A stretch of DNA of 7,669 nucleotides, from contig JAQBUJ010000133.1 in the NCBI GenBank assembly GCA_027623845.1, forward strand, positions 1 to 7,669, in the 5' to 3' direction. Numbering within the stretch: position 1 is the stretch's first letter; every line of letters starts with the position of its first letter. The notes below the pieces were generated by a model, which worked only from the letters and a program-made list of their open reading frames with translations, was not told the DNA's origin and ran no database searches. This document shows positions 1 through 5,089 of the stretch, piece by piece. The DNA comes from Pseudomonadota bacterium (GTDB lineage Bacteria > Pseudomonadota > Alphaproteobacteria > Thalassobaculales > Thalassobaculaceae). The position numbers were made by a program, and so were the translations under genes.

Positions 1-454
1 CATGAATTTCAATAACTACTCTTTCTCGGTCTCTCTGGCGAGTGCCAGTAAAAGAACCTAAACCTCGTCCTTCACATACGCGACCCTCTAAACGCGTTAT
101 AATACTTCCTAAATCTACTTCATAATCCGTTATTTTTATCACCGCATAATTTTTCACGGTTCCATTACTATCTCGTAACGCTATCGGATCAATCTGCCCA
201 CCACTCTCTAATTCGAATAAAAACACCTGAAAATCAGAAGATGTTTTACTAAATATAATTCCTAAATCTGAGGGAAAAGTAGATGATAATCTATCAACAA
301 TACTAGTATAAGCCCTTTCCGCGTGATCAAAGTAGCCTTCTCCCTGGGTCGCTTTTAACAATTCCCTATTATTCCACTCACATTTAGCTAATGATTCTTT
401 AAATGTTATTACACATAGAGCCATTGCTACCAATAGAGTTAATAAAGTTTTCAT
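1..454 (-). CDS. Exported protein of unknown function, partial (3' end beyond left edge)
   Basis: An uninterrupted minus-strand reading frame of 151 codons begins at the ATG at 454-452 and leaves the window at base 1. The product starts with a typical signal peptide: Lys2, a hydrophobic core at about residues 3-18, and an Ala-type signal peptidase I site ending SLA at residue 23. The mature part begins KCEWNN and is mixed alpha/beta in appearance, with Cys25 and a second Cys near residue 126 that could form a periplasmic disulfide. I do not recognise the family. The start is supported by a G-run (460-465) five bases upstream; a second ATG four bases upstream is out of frame and soon stops. 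Codons are AT-rich (TTA, ATA, AGA), unlike the genes to the right. Cys14 is not in a good lipobox because Leu precedes it, so a lipoprotein is unlikely. Confidence 0.72.
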   Translation of the reverse strand, partial: MKTLLTLLVAMALCVITFKESLAKCEWNNRELLKATQGEGYFDHAERAYTSIVDRLSSTFPSDLGIIFSKTSSDFQVFLFELESGGQIDPIALRDSNGTVKNYAVIKITDYEVDLGSIITRLEGRVCEGRGLGSFTGTRQRDRERVVIEIH

Positions 455-474
455 TCATTCCCCCCAGAGTATCC

Positions 475-480
475 ACTATA
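475..480 (-). promoter_or_regulatory. Possible -10 element for the exported-protein gene
   Basis: Read on the minus strand, TATAGT lies 20 bases upstream of the ATG at 454, in an AT-rich stretch. It matches five of six bases of the sigma-70 -10 consensus. A TTAGAT lies 16 bases further upstream but is a weak -35 match. The leader would be very short. Confidence 0.25.
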
Positions 481-564
481 AAGATTTAATGCTAATATCT
501 AATTAAATTCTTAGTAGCACCCTCTTTAACTGGGCTTAGCCGGGCTTACTTAGTAGTCTAGGCC

Positions 565-588
565 GAGGATCCACCATGTGGGATCCTC
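565..588. repeat. Perfect 8-base inverted repeat around a putative ATG
   Basis: GAGGATCC (565-572) and GGATCCTC (581-588) are exact reverse complements. With one bulged G the stem extends to ten pairs (A573-T579, C574-G578), leaving a three-base loop. The ATG at 576 that would open the protease fragment falls inside this hairpin, which would hide that start in RNA. Confidence 0.55.
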
Positions 589-830
589 CCAACCCAAAAA
601 GTGTGCCTCGGATCGGCATCATATGCAATCAGCTTGCATCTGACGGCCGCCCGAAGCATGATCCGTCCACTTTGCAGCCAGGCAACAGTGGCGGTCCTAT
701 CTACGATGAGAATGGGAACGTGGTCGGTGTCGTGATCTCTCAGCTGAATAAGATGAAGTTCGCTAAGATGTCTGGCTCATTACCCGAGAATGTAAACTTT
801 GGTATCAAAGCATCTACGGTAAGGCAGTGA
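576..830 (+). pseudogene. Truncated trypsin-like (S1-fold) serine protease remnant
   Basis: The 84-residue frame carries the hallmark of the C-terminal barrel of trypsin-like/HtrA-type peptidases: PGNSGGP at about residues 35-41, with the nucleophile Ser38, followed by a D-x-x-G-x-VVGVV strand and a VNFGIKAS strand typical of bacterial trypsin-like peptidase domains. The N-terminal barrel with the catalytic His and Asp is absent. An in-frame TAG at 537-539 closes the frame upstream, and I found no protease-like sequence before the ATG. Family members usually have about five more residues between the preceding strand and the PGNSGGP motif; here TLQ runs straight into it, suggesting a small internal deletion. 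The frame also stops soon after KAS. No Shine-Dalgarno site precedes the ATG, which lies in a hairpin. I read it as a dead gene fragment. A short expressed protein is possible but could not catalyse proteolysis alone. Confidence 0.7.
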
Positions 831-846
831 CAGGATATCGCGCACT

Positions 847-917
847 ATCAATTAGTGGTGTAGTTAGCCGTATTGGGCCCATACCTTCTAATTACACCAT
901 CGGTTAACCAATTGATA
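847..917. repeat. 71-base imperfect palindrome (hairpin)
   Basis: Nested arms pair around a central palindrome. TATCAATT (847-854) pairs perfectly with AATTGATA (910-917). GGTGTAGTTAG (857-867) pairs with CTAATTACACC (888-898) with one G-T. The centre contains TGGGCCCA (874-881). It begins 17 bases after the stop of the protease remnant but has no T-run on either side, so a simple intrinsic terminator is not the best reading. It resembles a recombination site or a folded small-element end. Its right arm overlaps the first copy of the 16-base direct repeat. Confidence 0.6.
902..917 (+). repeat. 16-base direct repeat, copy 1
   Basis: GGTTAACCAATTGATA matches the copy at 1440-1455 in 15 of 16 positions, the only difference being A/T at position 9. 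The first eight bases are themselves palindromic. It forms part of the right arm of the 847-917 hairpin. Confidence 0.6.
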
Positions 918-1091
918 ATACGAGATTAATCAGGATGGCCAACTACGAATTAGGAGCCATTTTCGTACTTCGAGGTTCGTATTCGCCAGCCCCATCAAGC
1001 CAGCAGCGTCACCCCAACTGATCAATAAGTGGTTTACCCCCCTCGTACCTGATCCGTTGCAGCAGCCATACATAATGTACGGGTAGGGGGG

Positions 1092-1148
1092 GTGTGGCCC
1101 TGGCGGCCCCATCAGGCCCACATCACATGAGCAAGGGGTGGGGCCCCA
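1092..1148. repeat. Two adjacent GC-rich hairpins after a G7 run
   Basis: GTGTGGCCCTG (1092-1102) is complementary to CAGGCCCACAT (1113-1123) at nine of 11 positions around a ten-base loop. Shortly after, TGGGGCCCCA (1139-1148) is a perfect ten-base palindrome. A run of seven G (1086-1092) leads into the first. The function is unknown. Confidence 0.45.
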
Positions 1149-1174
1149 ACACCACCATCAAACATGCTCATAAC

Positions 1175-1266
1175 GCTATTTTAAGAGTCACACACAGCCT
1201 TTAGACATAGCGCCCAGTCCACCCCTACTGCATTGTCCTAACATCGCCCAGTGACTCTTAAATGGC
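1175..1266. repeat. MITE-like element: inverted repeats around about 60 bases
   Basis: TTTAAGAGTCAC (1180-1191) and GTGACTCTTAAA (1251-1262) are perfect 12-base inverted repeats. Allowing one extra T and one mismatch, the arms extend to about 16-17 bases (left 1175-1191, right 1251-1266). The 59 bases between do not continue the pairing and have no reading frame. This is the form of a miniature inverted-repeat element, but I see no clear target-site duplication and only one copy in the window. A long-looped hairpin is the alternative. Confidence 0.4.
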
Positions 1267-1386
1267 TTCCTAGGCACATCCTATGTGTTGACGGGTTAAT
1301 TCCGATAAGTGCCGGGATCCAGATCTATATATAACGCCCTAGGGTGGCCTGGCCCCGCCTACCCCTAATCATATTGATAACCTGAG

Positions 1387-1410
1387 ACTGATGTACAAAC
1401 TGATGTACAG
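1387..1410 (+). repeat. Tandem 12-base direct repeat (two units)
   Basis: ACTGATGTACAA (1387-1398) is followed at once by ACTGATGTACAG (1399-1410), identical at 11 of 12 positions. Each unit contains the palindrome TGTACA. One-turn spacing would suit a regulator binding side by side on one DNA face, but no regulator gene is visible and two units are too few to call an iteron array. Confidence 0.55.
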
Positions 1411-1439
1411 AATGTGCCTCTTGATCAAACCACAGGAAT

Positions 1440-1455
1440 GGTTAACCTATTGATA
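1440..1455 (+). repeat. 16-base direct repeat, copy 2
   Basis: GGTTAACCTATTGATA is the partner of 902-917. The pair brackets 522 bases of non-coding sequence. Eight bases downstream lies the palindrome TATCGATA (1463-1470). This copy sits close to where the composition becomes GC-rich. Confidence 0.6.
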
Positions 1456-1484
1456 TAGCTTGTATCGATAGGGGTGCTGGTGCT

Positions 1485-1516
1485 GTGCAGGGGAAACGAA
1501 CTCCGCCCCTGGGCAC
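1485..1516. repeat. Hairpin at the edge of the GC-rich region
   Basis: GTGCAGGGG (1485-1493) pairs with CCCCTGGGCAC (1506-1516) with a two-base bulge and a 12-base loop. It is adjacent to the terminator candidate of the aldo/keto reductase gene. Confidence 0.4.
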
Positions 1517-1527
1517 CATTTCTCCTA

Positions 1528-1561
1528 AAGTCGAAACGTTTCCCGGGTTTTGGTTCGACTT
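1528..1561 (-). terminator. Possible terminator hairpin of the aldo/keto reductase gene
   Basis: AAGTCGAA (1528-1535) and TTCGACTT (1554-1561) are perfect 8-base inverted repeats with an 18-base loop that itself contains CCCGGG. Read on the minus strand, the hairpin begins 42 bases after the TAA of the aldo/keto reductase gene. No real T-run follows, so intrinsic termination would be weak. Confidence 0.3.
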
Positions 1562-1603
1562 CCCTCAGGGATGCGGCGCTATTCGCCATTCATATCATTG
1601 CGG

Positions 1604-2575
1604 TTATACCGCCCGAAACTCATAGGGTTTTTCCAGGCGCGCGATTTCAGTGTCGCTTAGGCGGACGTGTACCGCTGCCGCTGCGTCGTCGATTTGTTTC
1701 AGTTTGGTGGTGCCGATAATCGGCGCCGCCATCACCGATTTGGACAACATCCAGGCCAGCGCGATCTGGACCGGCGTGACCTGGTGACGTTTGGCGATAG
1801 ATTGCACGGTCCCAACGATTTTGCGGTCCGACGGGCGGAACAATGTCGGATCGGCCTTGGCGTCGGCGCGGGCGCGCTCGGTATCGCCGGACCCTGCCCC
1901 GGTCCGGTTGCCGGCCAGGACGCCGCGGGCCAGCGGGCTGTAGGGGATCAACCCGACCCCGGCTTCCAGGCAGAGCGGGATCATCTCGCGCTCTTCCTCG
2001 CGTTGGATCAGGTTATAGAGATTCTGCATGGCGATCGGGCGGGCATAGCCCTTGCAGGCGGCCAGGGTGACGATCTGCGCGAACTTGTAGGCCGGCATGG
2101 TCGAGCCGCCGATATAGCGGATCTTGCCGGCTTTCACGAGATCGGTCAGCGTCTCCAATGTCTCTTCCAGGGGCGTTACCCCGTCGAGACGATGCACCTG
2201 GTAGACATCGATATAATCGGTCTTCAGCCGGCTGAGCTGTTGGTCGATGCTTTTCAGCAGATGCTTGCGGCCGAGCCCGGACTGGTTCGGGCCATCGGCC
2301 ATCGCCAGGCCGACCTTGGTTGAAATCACCAGTTCGTCGCGCGGCGCATAACTCATCAGCGTCTCGCCGATGATCCGTTCGCTCTCGCCAAGGTTATAGG
2401 CGTCGGCGGTATCGAAGAAGTTAATGCCCTTGTCCAAGGCCCGTCGAAAGAATGGGGCGCTATCGGCCTCGTCGAACGGCGCCCAGGCGCGCCGCCCGCG
2501 CGCTCCCCAGGAATTACCGCCGATGCAGATGGCGCTGACTTCAAGACCGCTATTGCCGAGCGTGACGTATTTCAT
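1604..2575 (-). CDS. Aldo/keto reductase family oxidoreductase
   Basis: The product has 323 residues, the usual length for the aldo/keto reductase (AKR) fold, a soluble (beta/alpha)8 barrel that reduces aldehydes or ketones with NAD(P)H. The catalytic tetrad is visible: Asp55 and Tyr60 in NFFDTADAY, Lys87 in STKVG and His128 in YQVHR. Later landmarks are the GGST strand (156-159), the QNLYNLI strand (184-190), the SPLARGVLAG loop (213-222) and the cofactor-binding segment APIIGTTKLKQI (284-295). The reading frame stays open 35 codons further upstream, but I chose the ATG at 2575 because AKR homology begins there (MKYVTLGNSGLEVS) and AGAGG lies seven bases upstream. It is transcribed divergently from the dehydrogenase gene starting at 2792. 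The substrate cannot be inferred; the general sequence resembles the bacterial YajO/Tas-like AKRs. Confidence 0.93.
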   Translation of the reverse strand: MKYVTLGNSGLEVSAICIGGNSWGARGRRAWAPFDEADSAPFFRRALDKGINFFDTADAYNLGESERIIGETLMSYAPRDELVISTKVGLAMADGPNQSGLGRKHLLKSIDQQLSRLKTDYIDVYQVHRLDGVTPLEETLETLTDLVKAGKIRYIGGSTMPAYKFAQIVTLAACKGYARPIAMQNLYNLIQREEEREMIPLCLEAGVGLIPYSPLARGVLAGNRTGAGSGDTERARADAKADPTLFRPSDRKIVGTVQSIAKRHQVTPVQIALAWMLSKSVMAAPIIGTTKLKQIDDAAAAVHVRLSDTEIARLEKPYEFRAV

Positions 2576-2791
2576 CGTGATGCCTCTGAGGAATGCTTCC
2601 GTGTGACGTTTCGGCGTGATGCCCAGGTTTGCCGCCTCGGTTATTCTGGCCGGAGCGCGGGGCAACACATGCCCGATCACTATAGCTTCGAAGGCGCATG
2701 GCGGCGCAAGGGTACTTGTCCCAGGCCGGCCGCGGCGACACAGTGCGTCCCGCCGCGCGCGGGCGGTGGGTCAAGTGAACGGGAGAATGCA
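2576..2791. promoter_or_regulatory. Divergent promoter region between the two oxidoreductase genes
   Basis: These 216 bases separate the divergent start codons and must hold both promoters unless the genes are read from outside. The ribosome-binding sites are clear: AGAGG for the minus gene and GGGAG at 2781-2785 for the plus gene. I see no convincing -35/-10 pair. A GC-rich inverted repeat (CCGCC and GGCGG, around 2750-2766) lies just ahead of the plus gene. Confidence 0.4.
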
Positions 2792-3658
2792 ATGTCCGAG
2801 ATGGTGGGTTGGATCGGGGTCGGCAGCATGGGGAGCCGGATGGCGGCGAATCTGGCCAAGGGTGGTTATCCGCTGATGGTCGCCGACAAAATGAACACGG
2901 CGCCGGCGCCGGCGGGCTCGAAGATCGCCGCCAACAACACCGAGGTCGCCCAAGCGGTGGAAACCGTGATTCTTTCGGTGCCTGCGGGCCTGGACACGCT
3001 GGCGATCGCCGAGGAGTTCATCGCCGCGCCGAATCGCAAGGTCAAGACCGTGATCGATACCTCGACCATCGGCATTCCGCATGCGCGCGAGGCGGCGGCG
3101 AAACTGGCGGCCCATGGCATCGAATATGTCGATGCGCCGGTTTCCGGCGGCATCGCCGGCGCCGAAGCCGCGAGTTTGGCGGTGATGATGGGGTGTGCGC
3201 CGGCATCCTACGAGCGGCTGAAAGCCATGCTGCAATGCATTGGCAAGAACGTCTTTCACGTCGGTCCCGAGGCTGGCCAAGGGCAGACGGTAAAGCTGCT
3301 GAATAATTTCCTGTCCGCCACCGCGATGGCGGCAACCAGCGAGGCAATGGCCTTCGGGACCGCCAATGGGCTCGACATGAAGGCGGTTCTCGACGTGGTG
3401 AATGTCTCCAGCGGACGCAACACCGCGACGATGGACAAGTTTCCCAACCGGATAGTCAACGAAGCCTATAACGGTGGTTTCGCCAGCAAAATGATGGCCA
3501 AGGACGTTCGCCTCTACGTCGAGAATGTCGCCAATGCCGGCACTGTTGATCGGGTGGCGTCCGGGGTTGCTGAAAGTTTCGCTCAATTGGAAGCGGCTGA
3601 GCCGGGTTCGGATTTCACCCGGATTTATCCGTTCCTGCGAGATAGCCGGAAAAGCTGA
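2792..3658 (+). CDS. NAD(P)-dependent beta-hydroxyacid dehydrogenase (3-hydroxyisobutyrate dehydrogenase family)
   Basis: The product has 288 residues, normal for this family of soluble enzymes that oxidise 3-hydroxyacids or reduce the matching semialdehydes. The N-terminal Rossmann domain opens with GVGSMG (9-14), and Asp32 at the end of the second strand suggests NAD rather than NADP. The substrate signature DAPVSGG is at 114-120. The catalytic helix is GQGQTVKLLNN, with Lys168 as the predicted catalytic base and Asn172 four residues on. The C-terminal helical domain carries KDVRL (237-241) and DFTRIYPFL (274-282). The frame extends upstream, but I chose the ATG at 2792 because homology starts there and GGGAG (2781-2785) is six bases upstream. 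Relatives include 3-hydroxyisobutyrate dehydrogenase, tartronate semialdehyde reductase and glyoxylate/succinic semialdehyde reductases; sequence alone does not decide between them. It is convergent with the small membrane protein gene. Confidence 0.92.
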   Translation: MSEMVGWIGVGSMGSRMAANLAKGGYPLMVADKMNTAPAPAGSKIAANNTEVAQAVETVILSVPAGLDTLAIAEEFIAAPNRKVKTVIDTSTIGIPHAREAAAKLAAHGIEYVDAPVSGGIAGAEAASLAVMMGCAPASYERLKAMLQCIGKNVFHVGPEAGQGQTVKLLNNFLSATAMAATSEAMAFGTANGLDMKAVLDVVNVSSGRNTATMDKFPNRIVNEAYNGGFASKMMAKDVRLYVENVANAGTVDRVASGVAESFAQLEAAEPGSDFTRIYPFLRDSRKS

Positions 3659-3702
3659 GGCCTAACCCGTCCTGGCCCAACCTCTGCCGACCCAGGGGAC
3701 AC

Positions 3703-3894
3703 TCACTCAGCCTTTTGTTCGCCGTCCTTGACGCCGGCTTCCGGGAACATCCATAGCGCGATGACCAGGAAGGCGGTGAGGCCGGCGATCACCTTGGCGA
3801 CCAAGGCGTCGGCATAGCTGGCTTCGAGCCAGACGCAGAACGCGCCGAGCGCTATAACCGCTAGGGTGAGCAATAATTTGACCTTGGTGGGCAC
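3703..3894 (-). CDS. Small two-helix membrane protein, unknown function
   Basis: I place the start at the GTG at 3894 because AGGAG lies nine bases upstream and the hydrophobic part begins at once; the product is 63 residues. An in-frame ATG at 3963 would add 23 polar residues but lacks an obvious ribosome-binding site. Two predicted transmembrane helices lie at about residues 6-23 and 34-51, separated by a short loop containing EASYAD. The tail is charged (GVKDGEQKAE). I do not recognise a family and assign no function. It lies downstream of the dioxygenase cluster on the same strand, but the hairpin at 3995-4026 probably separates them. It converges with the dehydrogenase gene, 44 bases away. 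Confidence 0.62.
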   Translation of the reverse strand: MPTKVKLLLTLAVIALGAFCVWLEASYADALVAKVIAGLTAFLVIALWMFPEAGVKDGEQKAE

Positions 3895-3960
3895 GGGACC
3901 GATCTCCTGAGAATGGATCTGCAACCTCGCTGACAGTTTGCCATTCCCTGAGCGTCCGGC

Positions 3961-3985
3961 CAAGCCGCCATCCTTAAACGGCTTG
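3961..3985. repeat. 7-base perfect hairpin upstream of the small membrane protein gene
   Basis: CAAGCCG (3961-3967) and CGGCTTG (3979-3985) are exact inverted repeats with an 11-base loop. It lies between the 3995-4026 hairpin and the GTG start and could be part of the leader or an operator. Confidence 0.4.
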
Positions 3986-3994
3986 CCGCAAGGA

Positions 3995-4026
3995 AAACGG
4001 CGACCCTACGAATAGGACCGCCGTTT
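3995..4026 (-). terminator. Strong hairpin, likely intrinsic terminator of the dioxygenase cluster
   Basis: Arms of 14 bases (3995-4008 and 4013-4026) pair with only two adjacent mismatches: AAACGGCG with CGCCGTTT outside, CCTA with TAGG inside, closing a four-base loop. On the minus strand the 3' arm runs into TTTTCCTTG, a U-rich tail. It lies 134 bases after the stop of the last minus-strand dioxygenase gene, so it would end that transcript. No T-run follows on the plus strand. Confidence 0.6.
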
Positions 4027-4160
4027 GTGACGTCGAACCGATCAGGGTTGGGGGAAGGCGAGATCGATCGGTCCGTTGTCTTGCGATTATCCTACCGTCG
4101 AGGTCTGAAGGAACTCTTAACCGCAGAAACTTTATAGGGCCGGCGCGATGTTTGTTGGGT

Positions 4161-5057
4161 TCAGGCGGCGCGTTCGGTGGCCTGCTCCGCTGTCGGGCCG
4201 ACGCCGGCGACGGTGGTGCGCCGCATGTCGCGGACCTGACCGGTATCCTTGAACGGGCGCACCCGGTGCATACATTGTCGGTTGTCCCACATCACCAGAT
4301 CACCGAGCCGCCATTTGTGCGCATGGACAAACTCGCGTCGGGTCGCTTGCTCCACCAACTCTCGGATGAAGTCGCGGGCCTCGGGCATGTGCCAACCGAC
4401 AATGGTGCCGATATGGGCCGATAGATAAACCGATTTACGGCCGGTGAAATCATTGGTCCTGACCAGGGAATGGCGAACCGGCGCGAAGGTTTTCTTCTCC
4501 TCGGCGCTGAATTCCTCGAACCCGAGCTTGCCTCGCGAATAGATCAGCGAATGTTCGGTCACCAGCCCCTCGATCTCCGCCTTGGTTTCGGCATCGAGCC
4601 TGTCATAGACCGCCGGCATGAAGGCGAATTCGGTATCGCCGCCCGTCGGAGGCTCGGACCGGCAGGACAACAGCGAAAACTTCGACGGCGTTATCCGGAA
4701 CGAGCTGTCGGAGTGCCAGAGCCGGTTACCAAGATTGAACATCCGGCGTCTGTCGTCCCGCGCCAGCACCGCGCCGTTTTGGTCAAGATTGCTGACATCC
4801 GCCATTTCCAACCGCAAGCGCCGCTCGTTCGCCTTGAGCACGTTCGAGCCGATAGCCAGTTCCAGCTCGCCGAAGTTCTTGGTGTAGGCGACCTGCTGAT
4901 CATCGGTCAGGTCCTGGTCGTGAAACACCAGAATCCCATATCGATCCATCCCCTCGTGGATTTCCCGCGCCTGATCCGGGGTCAAGGGTTCACGAAGATC
5001 GATGCCGCTGACTTCCCCGGCGAAATGCGCGTGCAGTTGCTTGATCGAGATGCTCAT
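4161..5057 (-). CDS. TfdA/TauD-family Fe(II)/2-oxoglutarate dioxygenase, copy 1 (downstream)
   Basis: The product has 298 residues and follows the TfdA (2,4-dichlorophenoxyacetate dioxygenase) pattern from end to end. Such enzymes couple oxidation of 2-oxoglutarate to hydroxylation of a carboxylic or sulfonic acid, often cleaving an ether or C-S bond. The iron triad is His115 and Asp117 in WHSDSSF plus His264 in DNRQCMHR; the 149-residue spacing between the two histidines equals that of TfdA (His113, His262). Thr142 in GGDTEFA and the arginines at 276-280 (RDMRR) fit 2-oxoglutarate binding. A consensus AGGAGG lies seven bases before the ATG at 5057. It follows the paralogue after a 32-base gap, so the two are almost certainly co-transcribed. 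Resemblance to TfdA does not prove a phenoxyacetate substrate; many tfdA-alpha-like genes occur in bacteria that do not degrade herbicide. Confidence 0.92.
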   Translation of the reverse strand: MSISIKQLHAHFAGEVSGIDLREPLTPDQAREIHEGMDRYGILVFHDQDLTDDQQVAYTKNFGELELAIGSNVLKANERRLRLEMADVSNLDQNGAVLARDDRRRMFNLGNRLWHSDSSFRITPSKFSLLSCRSEPPTGGDTEFAFMPAVYDRLDAETKAEIEGLVTEHSLIYSRGKLGFEEFSAEEKKTFAPVRHSLVRTNDFTGRKSVYLSAHIGTIVGWHMPEARDFIRELVEQATRREFVHAHKWRLGDLVMWDNRQCMHRVRPFKDTGQVRDMRRTTVAGVGPTAEQATERAA

Positions 5058-5089
5058 GTAAGCGCCTCCTCGGTTCTGGAATGGGCTGT

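Larger units (their letters stand above)
831..1603. other. Non-coding, palindrome-rich stretch at the composition break
   Basis: About 770 bases between the protease remnant and the end of the aldo/keto reductase gene hold no convincing coding sequence on either strand. GC is near 50%, intermediate between the two sides. By eye I count about 23 six-base palindromes between 831 and 1550, against about 11 expected at random, and eight of 8 bases or more, against about 3 expected. Examples are GGTTAACC (twice), TGGGGCCCCA, CCCTAGGG, TTGATCAA and TATCGATA. The repeats worth naming are listed separately. I see no tRNA, CRISPR or transposase here. Confidence 0.6.

Noticed and set aside
567..586. 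Cloning-vector remnant suggested by GGATCC directly before ACCATG and a second GGATCC (also GGATCCAGATCT at 1315-1326)
   Set aside because: No other vector sequence is recognisable and the surrounding DNA is native-looking; palindromic hexamers are frequent throughout this stretch. A vector database search would settle it.
863..909. Integron attC site suggested by GTTAGCC and GTTAACC near a palindrome
   Set aside because: Neither heptamer fits the GTTRRRY core (third R is C), no matching RYYYAAC partner is placed correctly, and no integrase gene is seen.
930..1121. 63-residue minus-strand frame rich in Gly and Pro
   Set aside because: It has no ribosome-binding site and no recognisable family, and it runs through a G7 tract and hairpins; low-complexity chance frame.
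831..1603. tRNA gene, CRISPR array or replication origin in the non-coding stretch
   Set aside because: No cloverleaf with a T-loop consensus, no regularly spaced repeats beyond two units, and no DnaA-box cluster were seen by eye.
1667..2323. 218-residue open frame on the plus strand opposite the aldo/keto reductase gene
   Set aside because: It mirrors a well-supported AKR gene. High GC leaves antisense frames open, and the predicted protein has no recognisable motif.
2771..3586. 271-residue open frame on the minus strand opposite the dehydrogenase gene
   Set aside because: It is antisense to an enzyme with all family motifs, and its Arg/His-rich sequence is typical of an antisense shadow.
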